Shown here: positions 17,494 to 25,662 of the stretch, one piece after another | Layout: each line of letters starts with the position of its first letter | How positions within the stretch are numbered: the first letter of the stretch is position 1 | Assembly: GCF_003014535.1 (NCBI RefSeq) | Contig: NZ_PYGD01000005.1 | Coordinates: 248,001 to 312,000 of the forward strand | Reading direction: 5' to 3' | Length of the DNA stretch: 64,000 nucleotides | Source: Taibaiella chishuiensis | GTDB taxonomy: Bacteria > Bacteroidota > Bacteroidia > Chitinophagales > Chitinophagaceae | The notes under the pieces: model-generated | What the model saw: only the letters and a program-made list of their open reading frames with translations | Told to the model about the DNA's origin: nothing | The model's database searches: none | Translations under genes and position numbers: made by a program

Positions 17494-18024
17494 ATGGAAA
17501 TTAAACATTGTGTCCTGCAGGATACAAACGAAATCATGTCGCTTTACGAAGCAGCGAGAAACTTACAAATTCAGCGAAAAATGGTAGTCTGGCCCTTTTT
17601 TGAAGACACCTTCATCCAAAAAGAAATAGCGGAAAAACGGCAGTGGAAGATCATCGTTGATCGTGCGATTGCCTGTAACTGGGCTGTTACTTTCGAAGAC
17701 CGGGAAATATGGGGTGAAAAAGATATTAACGATGCCATCTATATTCATCGCATATGTACGAAGCCCGAATTAAGAGGAAACAGGTATATCGATGCCATTG
17801 TCAACTGGGCCAAACAATACGCCCTGAAAATGGGCAAACGATTCGTTCGTCTTGACACCTTAGGGAACAACACCAGGCTGATTGAACATTACACATCGGC
17901 AGGGTTCGATTTTAAGGGCATGGTACAACTGACCGATACAGGGAATTTGCCGGCTCATTATCAAAACGAACGGAATTGCTGCCTGTTTGAAATGGATGTG
18001 CCCACTGCCGGTATATACCTGTAA
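17494..18024 (+). CDS. GNAT-family N-acetyltransferase
   Basis: A 176-residue protein. I used the ATG at 17494, preceded by AGAAGACAAC, instead of a TTG at 17470. Typical GNAT layout: an N-terminal strand and helix (EIKHCVLQDTNEIMSLYEAA), a central strand with IYIHRICTKPELRGNRYIDAIVNWAKQYA, where 'RGNRYI' stands for the acetyl-CoA pyrophosphate loop (usual R.xG..L), and the late RFVRLDTLGNNTRLIEHYTSAGF. It transfers an acetyl group from acetyl-CoA to an amine; the acceptor is not predictable. Confidence 0.85.
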   Translation: MEIKHCVLQDTNEIMSLYEAARNLQIQRKMVVWPFFEDTFIQKEIAEKRQWKIIVDRAIACNWAVTFEDREIWGEKDINDAIYIHRICTKPELRGNRYIDAIVNWAKQYALKMGKRFVRLDTLGNNTRLIEHYTSAGFDFKGMVQLTDTGNLPAHYQNERNCCLFEMDVPTAGIYL

Positions 18025-18387
18025 TCCTGTGCTACATCTTTCTTTTCAGTGTCTTGTTATTCCTATGCGAAACACCTCCCCTTGTCCTCTGCACAGCAAA
18101 CAACACCGGTTAATCATAAGTCTAAGCCGTGCAGGGCCCGCTTCCTGTGCAGCGAGGGGATTTTATTTCCGATAGTAAACAGGCGTATAGTCTGTAAGTG
18201 GAAGCGCGCCGGGCTGTACCCGGTGTTGTAACTATTAAACCTATACGGACTTCGCACACTTATGTGTTCCCATCAACCTCTTATGAACCGGTGCCCAGCA
18301 CCTGTGAACTATAGGTTTCACTGAACCAGGCAACAGCTTAACTTCATTATGAACAACATTATCGTTTATTAATTAAAACCAAAATCA
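18025..18387. other. 363-base intergenic region
   Basis: No credible gene. Its second half carries copy A of a repeated leader (18232-18350), described separately. The first half contains a G/C-rich stretch (GCAGGGCCCGC) of unknown meaning that recurs at about 19920. Confidence 0.6.
18232..18350 (+). repeat. leader repeat, copy A (upstream of the lanthipeptide gene)
   Basis: About 120 bases that align with 18784-18901. Both copies begin CTATTAAACCTAT, continue GACTTCGCACACTTATG, share ATGAACCGG in the middle, and end near AACTTCAT. The first 33 bases are almost identical. The copy ends 38 bases before the ATG of the lanthipeptide precursor. It may be a shared promoter or untranslated regulatory RNA; the sequence alone does not decide. 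Confidence 0.7.
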
Positions 18388-18582
18388 ATGAAAAAGAAAA
18401 CATTAAACCTAAAAAAACTGAGCCTGGCAAAAGTAACCATCACGGAGCTGAACATGAACCAGGCAAGTAGGGCAAAAGGCGGAGGAACAATGGAAATTAC
18501 CGCATGTGGAACTTGTGTTACGAATGTCGGCACTGTTTGCCTTTGTGAATCGAGGTTGTGTACATCTAAACTTGGATGCTAG
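18388..18582 (+). CDS. class I lanthipeptide precursor (orphan)
   Basis: A 64-residue peptide. The leader (residues 1-33) has the Bacteroidota class I pattern: a Lys-rich start, LNLKKLSLAKVTITELN at 6-22, and a Gly triplet at 31-33 as the likely cleavage zone. The core (34-64) holds six Cys (40, 43, 51, 53, 58, 64) and several Thr/Ser (34, 38, 42, 45, 49, 55, 59, 60), the material for lanthionine rings. No LanB dehydratase, LanC cyclase or peptidase-transporter lies in the window, so the modifying enzymes must be encoded elsewhere or the peptide is not matured. A strong terminator follows. Confidence 0.85.
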   Translation: MKKKTLNLKKLSLAKVTITELNMNQASRAKGGGTMEITACGTCVTNVGTVCLCESRLCTSKLGC

Positions 18583-18615
18583 GTCTATTAACTTCCAACA
18601 ATCCAGGTTAACTAA

Positions 18616-18664
18616 AAACAAACGCTTAATGAATAGCGCTACTGCTATCATTAAGCGTTTGTTT
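18616..18664 (+). terminator. terminator after the lanthipeptide gene
   Basis: A 17-bp perfect stem (AAACAAACGCTTAATGA / TCATTAAGCGTTTGTTT) with a further short inner pairing (ATAGC / GCTAT). It is A-rich before and T-rich after, so it could work on either strand. Confidence 0.7.
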
Positions 18665-18783
18665 ATAATGGACAATAAAGATAACGTACAAATGCCAATG
18701 CTTGAACGGTCGCATTGTTTGAACATTCAAGCTTTTTTTACCAGGCTATTGACATGAGCGTTCGCGTAAGCTGGTCTTTTTAC

Positions 18784-18901
18784 CTATTAAACCTATGTAG
18801 ACTTCGCACACTTATGCCTTCAAATTAATCTCTGATGAACCGGGCCGCAACGGCAGCGAACTGGCAGTTTCCGGAGCCAGATAACAACATAACTTCATCA
18901 T
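18784..18901 (+). repeat. leader repeat, copy B (upstream of the secreted-protein pair)
   Basis: The second copy of the leader at 18232-18350, with the same order of conserved blocks. It ends 62 bases before the ATG at 18964. Having the same leader before the lanthipeptide gene and before the small secreted proteins suggests that both units respond to the same signal. Confidence 0.7.
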
Positions 18902-18963
18902 TGATATCATTTTTTGCCCGTGAATTCACAGACATTGCTAACCTCAAAAAAATCTAACTAAAG

Positions 18964-19377
18964 ATGAAAAAGATCCTGTTCCTTTTACTGCTCAGCTCCT
19001 TGTTTAAGTTCAACCAACTTCATGCCGGCAGCATAACCATTGTAAATAACTCATTAACTGCCGTCTTCGAGGGATATCTTATGGCCGACAATAATGTAGC
19101 CAACCCTTCTATATCCACAACCTACGGAAAGTATATCACGGTTCCGCCGTCCACAAACCTCAGTTTTGCGAGCCCTGCCGCTCTGCCCAGTCCTGTCGGT
19201 ATGGGGCTGCCCGCATTACCTACAGGCGCTTTTATCGGCATCAAAGCCTCGATCAATCCCAACCCGTTCAACGTAGGAAAAGCCGGCGTTTATCTGGGTT
19301 ATCCACCCTACGTAGTCAACGGATATATTGTAACCTGGACCCAGATAGGCGATGATGCATTAATTAATATTTATTAA
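18964..19377 (+). CDS. small secreted protein A
   Basis: A 137-residue protein with a signal peptide (MKKILFLLLLSSLFKFNQLHA) and a mature part starting GSITIVNNSLTAVFEG. Strand-rich, with Pro/Ser/Thr-rich turns and the blocks TGAFIGIKASINPNPF and GKAGVYLGYPP. It is clearly a paralogue of the next gene (19401-19826): GSLRIVNQ, TGVFIGLKGGLTG and VAGTYLGYPL align. There are no Cys in the mature part. Function unknown; a small beta-sandwich is likely. The next gene begins 23 bases downstream. Confidence 0.75.
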   Translation: MKKILFLLLLSSLFKFNQLHAGSITIVNNSLTAVFEGYLMADNNVANPSISTTYGKYITVPPSTNLSFASPAALPSPVGMGLPALPTGAFIGIKASINPNPFNVGKAGVYLGYPPYVVNGYIVTWTQIGDDALINIY

Positions 19378-19400
19378 CCCCTGTTACTTTTAATTTAAAA

Positions 19401-19826
19401 ATGAAAAAAGCACTGATCACTTTCGCAATACTTGCCGGCGCAGCATTACCGGTAGTGCACGCAGGTTCTCTCAGAATTGTAAACCAGCGTCCGGTTCCCT
19501 ATGTTGGCGAGATCGTCGCTACGAATAACCCCTCGGCTCCGTCTATTGCAACTGCCATATATGCCCAGGTTACTGTGCCGGCAAATACCACGGTCTTCTA
19601 TCCGGACCCGACGAATATGGTAAGTCCTTATGGCCCCGGTGCACCGCCATCGGCAACCGGTGTTTTTATTGGCCTTAAAGGCGGCCTTACGGGAATTCCC
19701 CTGGACGGAACTGTAGGTGTGGCGGGTACTTACCTGGGATATCCCCTGTTTAGAAATAATTTACCCGCATTTCTGATCACATGGTCTCAACCAACCCCGA
19801 CGGACGCGGTAGTTACCATACTTTAG
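19401..19826 (+). CDS. small secreted protein B
   Basis: A 141-residue paralogue of the preceding protein, with signal peptide MKKALITFAILAGAALPVVHA. Shared blocks with protein A are the GS-x-x-IVN opening, the AxVTVP / TVPxxT strand, the Gly-rich TGVFIGLKGG, and the ending IxWxQ...D..V.I. The pair is probably an operon ended by the hairpin at 19874-19908. Confidence 0.75.
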   Translation: MKKALITFAILAGAALPVVHAGSLRIVNQRPVPYVGEIVATNNPSAPSIATAIYAQVTVPANTTVFYPDPTNMVSPYGPGAPPSATGVFIGLKGGLTGIPLDGTVGVAGTYLGYPLFRNNLPAFLITWSQPTPTDAVVTIL

Positions 19827-19873
19827 GTTTTAAGGTATGCTCATCTCATTGTTAACTTACCACACGCAATATT

Positions 19874-19908
19874 AAAAAGTGCCGGCAATTAAACTGCCGG
19901 CACTTTTT
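19874..19908 (+). terminator. terminator after the secreted-protein pair
   Basis: A 14-bp perfect stem (AAAAAGTGCCGGCA / TGCCGGCACTTTTT) ending in a T-run. Confidence 0.85.
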
Positions 19909-20338
19909 ATCTTTTGGCCCCGCAGGGCCCGCCTTCCCTCGCCGACATAACCTATGAAAACAATACGCTATAACCCTTACCGGGTAAGTATTCCAGCAGA
20001 CCATCCCTTTATCCTCAGCACTGACGTGCCGGCCTACCTAGTATTAGGTATTTTACAGTCCGTGTGCTTGAGAAAGAAAAAAATAGTACGAAATTGCGAC
20101 AGGTAAGACAGGCTTTGCTGTAAGCGGAGAACAGGCTTTATGCAACCGGCATCCGGACTAGCCTGCTCTTATCAGGTAAGATACAGAACCTGTCCGGACC
20201 AGATTACCACGACCACCCTTGTCTCCCCTACTGTGACGCAACTAAGTTTACGATAATTTAATCTCCATTGTGTCCGGGCCCCTCCATCACCCTTTAATTA
20301 CACCCTATCTTTAAAGTAAATAATTCTGAAAATCTGGC
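19909..20338. other. intergenic region before the four-gene cassette
   Basis: About 430 bases without a convincing gene. A TATCTTTA stretch near 20309 is one base away from the -7 consensus and could drive the cassette. Nothing else was recognised. Confidence 0.5.
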
Positions 20339-21262
20339 ATGTTAAAACTGATCAGCATTTCGATATTTGTGTATCTTTTTTACAAGATTTATAAGTCTTT
20401 AAAAGGAACGATAAAAAAGAGGCCCCGCATTAGCGCTGCGCCAGAAACGTTTCATCCGATTGCGTCTTCGGAGGAGACTTTTCATCACGACGAGTTTAAA
20501 GAATTCCCAGAGCCCATACCGGAAATAGGCGGCGGGTGGCTTTCTATGGGCAAGGACAAGCGGCTGCTCAATGAATATGCCGAACGATTGGATCAACATG
20601 GTTCAACCATCCGGGATAGAGCATCAAGGGCCATCGTCAGGTTCAGAAACGACAATGAACAATTAAACAGTCAGCAGCTCCAGTTATTCCGGAGGATTTA
20701 CCAGTCGAAAAGATTATTAAAAAGATTCCCGGAATTAAAACGGCAACGGATCACCGCCGGCGACCTCCCGGTAACACTAAGAATCATGCTGCCGTCAAAC
20801 CCTTCGTTTCTGAACATAAAACAGCTCAACAAGAGTTATGATCATACCCCGGTAAAGGCCGGTCAGGCAGTCGGTAAAATATTGACTACACATCATGGCC
20901 TCAACAATAACCAAAAAATCATAGGGGTTGCCATCGCCATGGTTGCCGTTGCCGTAAAATCCAAATCAAATATCTCGAAGCTGAAAAGAGAGTTGGAGTC
21001 CGTACGGGGCCAGGTTTCCAGCTACGCCATATCTATGAAAACCACCATTATGCAATTGGGCAAATCCCATATGGAAATCGTAGCATTATCCGGCCAGCTT
21101 AAAACAACGGAAGCGGAACTTATCCAACTGGTTAAGCAAGCCGCCGCCATTCCCCCGAATAAAAAAAGCTTAAGCTCCTTATCTCCCGATGAAGCCGGCA
21201 AGCTCCGAACTCTTTATTTCCTGATGCTGCAGGCAGAACAATACGGGAAAACACACATATAG
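20339..21262 (+). CDS. unrecognised membrane-anchored coiled-coil protein (cassette gene 1)
   Basis: A 307-residue protein with an N-terminal membrane segment (about residues 3-18, LKLISISIFVYLFYKIYK). An acidic-to-basic linker follows, then a helical body (RLLNEYAERLDQHGSTIRDRASRAI; LQLFRRIYQSKRLLKRFPELK). A second hydrophobic helix lies at about 199-213 (IIGVAIAMVAVAVK). After it comes a long heptad-like helix (about 215-275: NISKLKRELESVRGQVSSYAISMKTTI...). I do not recognise the family. It appears to be the first gene of a unit with 21286-24095, followed after 23 bases by the next gene. Confidence 0.65.
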   Translation: MLKLISISIFVYLFYKIYKSLKGTIKKRPRISAAPETFHPIASSEETFHHDEFKEFPEPIPEIGGGWLSMGKDKRLLNEYAERLDQHGSTIRDRASRAIVRFRNDNEQLNSQQLQLFRRIYQSKRLLKRFPELKRQRITAGDLPVTLRIMLPSNPSFLNIKQLNKSYDHTPVKAGQAVGKILTTHHGLNNNQKIIGVAIAMVAVAVKSKSNISKLKRELESVRGQVSSYAISMKTTIMQLGKSHMEIVALSGQLKTTEAELIQLVKQAAAIPPNKKSLSSLSPDEAGKLRTLYFLMLQAEQYGKTHI

Positions 21263-21285
21263 TCTAATGTTCAACAAGCAAAACC

Positions 21286-21693
21286 ATGAAAACATCCGGT
21301 ACCCAGGTACACCTCGTCCACGCCATGGACAGGGCCAAAACGACAACATTTACGCTCTCCTCTACAGAGATATATGGTTTATTGAGCGAATCGCTCCAGC
21401 TCATGAAGCTCTTAAGTACAGAAAAACGTGATCTCGAGGCGATCAGAAACCACCATGAGGAAAGAAATATTTACCTCCGGAATCTGCACGAAGAAGTGAT
21501 GTATCATATAGAAAGAACATATACGGAACGATCGCAAATGATCGCCGAGATTTCCAGCATTTCCAAAACGCTCATCGAATCCGGGAATATAGACGCAGGG
21601 ACCGTTTTAATGAACAGGCTGATCGATTTCGTATCCAAAAACAGCCCGTTAAAATCATCCCTCGATTTCAAAAACGAAAGACTGTTACTGTAA
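21286..21693 (+). CDS. unrecognised helical protein (cassette gene 2)
   Basis: A 135-residue soluble protein. From about residue 25 to 110 it is a continuous charged helix-rich stretch (LLSTEKRDLEAIRNHHEERNIYLRNLHEEV; ERTYTERSQMIAEISSISKTL), probably coiled coil. The first gene of the cassette also has a long coiled-coil stretch, so direct interaction is conceivable. No known family. Confidence 0.6.
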   Translation: MKTSGTQVHLVHAMDRAKTTTFTLSSTEIYGLLSESLQLMKLLSTEKRDLEAIRNHHEERNIYLRNLHEEVMYHIERTYTERSQMIAEISSISKTLIESGNIDAGTVLMNRLIDFVSKNSPLKSSLDFKNERLLL

Positions 21694-21827
21694 GAAGATA
21701 CTGCTTGCTCAACCCGGCCAGCGCCATAATTTTTTTATGCAAAGCAGGCAAGATTATAATTTACCCGGTAAAAATCTATTCCTGATTGCTCAACCCGTGT
21801 TATTCATCCTTTGCACAAGCAGCATCT

Positions 21828-23516
21828 ATGAAAGACAAACAACAACCTTCAGGCCATAGTCAAAGACTTGGCAGCAAAATATTTCCCGGAACGGATCAGA
21901 CATCGGGTTATGATCAACTGGCCAGTTATCATGAACACGAACACCTGGTTGTCAATTCAGGCACGCTTTATGGCATCATGCTCAATTGTTATGAGGGCCT
22001 GGCCATGATGTCGGCGGCACAGGATCACTTTGGCAAAATCCATTCGTTTCTATTATCCCAAAGCCAGTTAGCCCATGAATGTTATGCCACCTGGGTTTCT
22101 ATCGAAAGATCGCTAAACAATAATGAACAGCTTACGCTGCCTCAAATAATAGCGGAGTACCCGGAGTATGAAAAGTATTACAGGATAGCAGAGCAACTGG
22201 TATCCGGTTTGACGGGTTCTTTTTTCCGGAGAGCAGTCATGGCTTCGGCCATGTATGTTTCCTTCCATGCCTGCAAACCCTGCGACCTGGTTATGGAAAA
22301 TTTCAGTAACCCGGATTTTGAATTCGGAGACAACCTGGAATTCCCCAACGACCGGTTTTTACATATTGCCAGCGTGTTTTCTCCAGACACCATCAGGGAA
22401 AGTGTAGCAACATTTATAACGTCGAAAACCGGTGACCCGTGTTACCAGTTCCTTTGCGACGAAGCGAACGGGCTTCCGGCTGAGGCCGATAGCGCAATGG
22501 TTATGAAAACCCAGGAAGCGTTGATGTACTTTATGTTCGACCTCTTTGCCCGTCATTTCGAACAACGCAGATCCAGGAGTTATGCGCTGGATTATGGCCC
22601 AACATTTCAGAAGGCCATCAGCCAGCAATTGATCGGCTATGTTGCACTAACCGAAAATATTTCCACAGACGATATCGGCCAGTTCAATGAAATGAGCAGC
22701 TATCTTTCCGATCCTTTAAAGGTCCATCGCAGCATAGGACATACCTACGAATCCGAATCGATCCAGCTTAGTCCGGAACCCCACTTTTGCACGATTATCC
22801 AGCCATCTGAATTGGGTGTACTCGCTTCGCAAATATATGAGGGAGACGATTTCAAAAGGCTCAATATTATGTTTCGTAGCGCAGATTCCATGAAAAGACA
22901 ATACCACTTCCTGGAAGCGCGGCACAGGGAATGGTTCGAGGAAGCAAATCAACAAAGGATATTTATCCGGAAATTATATACCTACCAGGATAGCACCGTT
23001 ATCATCCTGGTTCCATTTGAAGACCCCAACGACCTCACTTCATTTCTGAAGGAAGTGCCGGACGATATCCAAACCCTTGCCTGTGTTTCGCATAGCATTG
23101 TCCCCATGCTTGATGATCAGTGGCGCGCATTTTTGAGCACAGGCATAGACTACGTTTATTATCTGAATGACAGGTCGCTTGTAGAAGTACTGGATAGCGA
23201 TGCATTAAAAGAGGGAGAAACAGCGATGTTTACCGATGTTCTTATTGAATATAACGATGTCAAAGCCGTTGCCCTGGTGTTTTGTTACGATAATAAAGCA
23301 ACAGGGGTTAAGGAAATTCATGTCGTACCCTGTTCTCCCGGTTATGCGGATTTTATCCTGGGTTATATTCCCCTGTACTACCCGGGTTATGCATATGATT
23401 CGGTTTTTTTCGACCTGGATATTTATATTAGTGTTCAATCTGTAATGCGTTCGATTTACATGGAGGAAAAGAGTTGGTATTTCAGGTCATTTTACATTTC
23501 AGACATCTTTAAATAA
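21828..23516 (+). CDS. unrecognised large protein (cassette gene 3)
   Basis: A 562-residue protein; the ATG at 21828 was preferred over a TTG at 21786. Soluble, no signal peptide. The N-terminal half is helical, with many His, Tyr and Met (DQLASYHEHEHLVVNSG; SMVMKTQEALMYFMFDLFARHF). The C-terminal half looks alpha/beta, with strand-like segments TVIILVPFEDPNDL, TLACVSHSIVPM and VKAVALVFCYDNKATG. No catalytic signature that I know could be found. The next gene starts 9 bases after its stop, so the two are probably co-translated. Confidence 0.65.
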   Translation: MKDKQQPSGHSQRLGSKIFPGTDQTSGYDQLASYHEHEHLVVNSGTLYGIMLNCYEGLAMMSAAQDHFGKIHSFLLSQSQLAHECYATWVSIERSLNNNEQLTLPQIIAEYPEYEKYYRIAEQLVSGLTGSFFRRAVMASAMYVSFHACKPCDLVMENFSNPDFEFGDNLEFPNDRFLHIASVFSPDTIRESVATFITSKTGDPCYQFLCDEANGLPAEADSAMVMKTQEALMYFMFDLFARHFEQRRSRSYALDYGPTFQKAISQQLIGYVALTENISTDDIGQFNEMSSYLSDPLKVHRSIGHTYESESIQLSPEPHFCTIIQPSELGVLASQIYEGDDFKRLNIMFRSADSMKRQYHFLEARHREWFEEANQQRIFIRKLYTYQDSTVIILVPFEDPNDLTSFLKEVPDDIQTLACVSHSIVPMLDDQWRAFLSTGIDYVYYLNDRSLVEVLDSDALKEGETAMFTDVLIEYNDVKAVALVFCYDNKATGVKEIHVVPCSPGYADFILGYIPLYYPGYAYDSVFFDLDIYISVQSVMRSIYMEEKSWYFRSFYISDIFK

Positions 23517-23525
23517 ATCTAAAAC

Positions 23526-24095
23526 ATGGAGCAACCGGACCACATTCAAGTAAATGAAAAATACCTGGAAGACTATTGGCGCACAATGATCAAAGGAGAC
23601 GAAACGGTAGACTTCTACCGCGCTCAGCTGAGGTTTATAGATGCTTTTAAAAATGAGCTTTCCATTACGGGCGCAGATGGATTGTACCTCAAGAAAGATA
23701 TTTGGAATGTATCCCTGAACCCCGATGCACTGCAGAATTTTGTTACGATTCCAACCATAGTCGGCATCCTGGACTATATCGGGTGCACACAATTGGCGGC
23801 AACGGTGATCCCTATCGTGTTCCAGGGATTATTCAAGGTTCAGAATTTCAAGATCTCACTCAAGGACGAAAAAATTTTTCTCAGCCTTCCTCTGATGGAC
23901 GACAATGTTTACAAGTCGGCAGAGCAGCTGTATAAAAGCCTTCCAAAAGCAACGAGAAAAAAGATCAGCGAGTTTGATTTTTTTGACACTATCGAAAATT
24001 TCGTAAAAGCCGGGCTTGCACAAGAAAAGGATGGCAAGTACCTGATCCTGGAAAAGAATCAGACCAAGGTGCAATTTTCATTTATGCCCAGGTAG
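23526..24095 (+). CDS. unrecognised protein (cassette gene 4)
   Basis: A 189-residue soluble protein. The N-terminal third is charged and helical (QVNEKYLEDYWRTMIKGDE). A hydrophobic centre (TIVGILDYIGCTQLAATVIPIVFQGLF) is followed by a mixed part (KISLKDEKIFLSLPLMDDNV) and a basic C-terminus. Family unknown. It closes the four-gene unit; about 180 bases follow before the SDR gene. Confidence 0.6.
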   Translation: MEQPDHIQVNEKYLEDYWRTMIKGDETVDFYRAQLRFIDAFKNELSITGADGLYLKKDIWNVSLNPDALQNFVTIPTIVGILDYIGCTQLAATVIPIVFQGLFKVQNFKISLKDEKIFLSLPLMDDNVYKSAEQLYKSLPKATRKKISEFDFFDTIENFVKAGLAQEKDGKYLILEKNQTKVQFSFMPR

Positions 24096-24252
24096 GGAAC
24101 GGTCTTATTGCCGTGTATAGCAGCAGCTAAGCCTTAAACCCGGTGCATGATAGAAACGGCATACCCGCGCGTCGGTCGCGGTCTGCCCTTTACTGTCCCG
24201 AATGCCCCTTTATTTGTCCGGATCATACAATATCGGAAGCGTTGTTCCGCAG

Positions 24253-24260
24253 TACATTTG
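24253..24260 (+). promoter_or_regulatory. candidate -7 element for the SDR gene
   Basis: TACATTTG matches TAnnTTTG and lies 19 bases before the ATG at 24280. The leader would be very short. No -33 element at the ideal distance was seen. Confidence 0.4.
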
Positions 24261-24279
24261 AGTAACTAATAACTATACT

Positions 24280-25101
24280 ATGTTACTACAAGGTAAAAAC
24301 GCGATTGTGTACGGGGCTGGCGGATCGCTTGGCGGCGCTGTGGCGAGCGCGCTTGCCGCTGCCGGCGCCCATGTATTCCTTACCGGTCATCATCTTACCA
24401 GTGTACAAAAGACAGCCGCTGGCATCGAATCTGCCGGAGGAAAGGTTTCCGTCCACCAGGTCGATGCCCGGAACGCACGGTCGGTAAACGATCATATTCA
24501 ATCTGTACTGGACACTGCGGGCTCGGTCGATATCTCGTTCAATGCCATAGGCTGGCAGGACACACAGGATATTCCCTTAACAGAAATGAGCCTCGAAGAC
24601 TTCCTGCGCCCGGTAAGCATTGCCCTGGAAACACAGTTCCTGACCGCGACCGCTGCTGCGCGGGTAATGAAAACACAGCAATCCGGTGTCATCCTTACGT
24701 TGACCGCAACACCGGGCGGTATAGGTTATGCCAATGTAGGCGGGTTTGGCCCGGCCTGCAACGCCGTAGAAGGGTTTTCCCGCAACCTGGCCGCGGAGTC
24801 AGGTCCCTACGGCATCCGCATCGTTAATATCCGTTCGGCAGGTTCGCCGGATTCAAGGATCTTCAAAGAAGCCATAGCCGCAGGTGGCGAGGCGGTAGAG
24901 CAGTTTATCCAGAAAATGAAAAACGATACCATGCTTAAAGCCTTACCGCTTATGGAAGATATCGCCAACACAGCGGTATTTCTTGCATCAGCTATGGCCG
25001 GTAAAATAACCGGCGTTACCATCGATGTTACCGCCGGTACGACAAGCGCACTGAACTATAAAGTGACGAATGTCGCATTCTTGAAAAAAGAAACACCATA
25101 A
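24280..25101 (+). CDS. SDR-fold protein with an altered active site
   Basis: A 273-residue Rossmann-fold protein. YGAGGSLGGAVASALAAAGA at residues 11-30 is the nucleotide-binding loop, and VDARNARSVNDHI and ISFNAIGWQD correspond to the usual adenine-contact and NNAG regions. At the site of the catalytic Y-x-x-x-K, however, the sequence is FGPACNAVEG: Phe156 replaces Tyr and Cys160 replaces Lys, while the usual Ser strand reads LTLTATPGG. It therefore belongs to the atypical SDRs and may bind the cofactor without classical dehydrogenase chemistry. An enoyl-reductase-like role (MAGKITGVTIDVTAGT at the end) is possible. Confidence 0.8.
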   Translation: MLLQGKNAIVYGAGGSLGGAVASALAAAGAHVFLTGHHLTSVQKTAAGIESAGGKVSVHQVDARNARSVNDHIQSVLDTAGSVDISFNAIGWQDTQDIPLTEMSLEDFLRPVSIALETQFLTATAAARVMKTQQSGVILTLTATPGGIGYANVGGFGPACNAVEGFSRNLAAESGPYGIRIVNIRSAGSPDSRIFKEAIAAGGEAVEQFIQKMKNDTMLKALPLMEDIANTAVFLASAMAGKITGVTIDVTAGTTSALNYKVTNVAFLKKETP

Positions 25102-25164
25102 TTCAGTATCCCGGCAAGCAGTCGTATAAGCCTGTTGAAGGTTTGGGATTTTGCAGCAGAAGAC

Positions 25165-25194
25165 AATAAAGCCATCCTCCGGGATGGCTTTATT
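25165..25194 (+). terminator. terminator after the SDR gene
   Basis: A 13-bp stem, AATAAAGCCATCC / GGATGGCTTTATT, with a small loop and a T-rich end. Confidence 0.75.
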
Positions 25195-25662
25195 CGTTTC
25201 CGGTCAGCTATCCTGGTGCGTTGATACCACAACCGGCACACCGGCCTTTAATTTTATTTTAGCAAACCGGCAAACAGCGATCAGAAAATAAGGTAATGCC
25301 ATCCGGCGACCGCTGGCTTATGCCCTGGCTACTCCTTTACCATCAGTTATTTGTAGCAGTCCCGATAGCAAAGCCTAAGCAACACTTACATCTTACACAT
25401 TTTACAATACCAGCACACAATGCCCGTAGACCTTACCTGCAGGGCTTTTCCGCTTTACAGTAATTAACAATACCACATAGTATATGCAAGCCTATAAGGT
25501 GCCTATGGTAATGACAACGCGGCAGACGGTAAGCGGCTTTAGCATTTTTTTTGAACAGGACACACACCAGTATAAGCAACACGATACCTATTTAAACCGC
25601 CTGCCTGATACCAGCGGGTTCATACCCTTTATCTATTTTATTCACTGATTAATTTTAATTGC
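25195..25662. other. intergenic region before the secreted protease
   Basis: About 470 bases with no convincing reading frame on either strand. It probably holds the protease promoter, but no clear consensus element was found. Confidence 0.5.
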
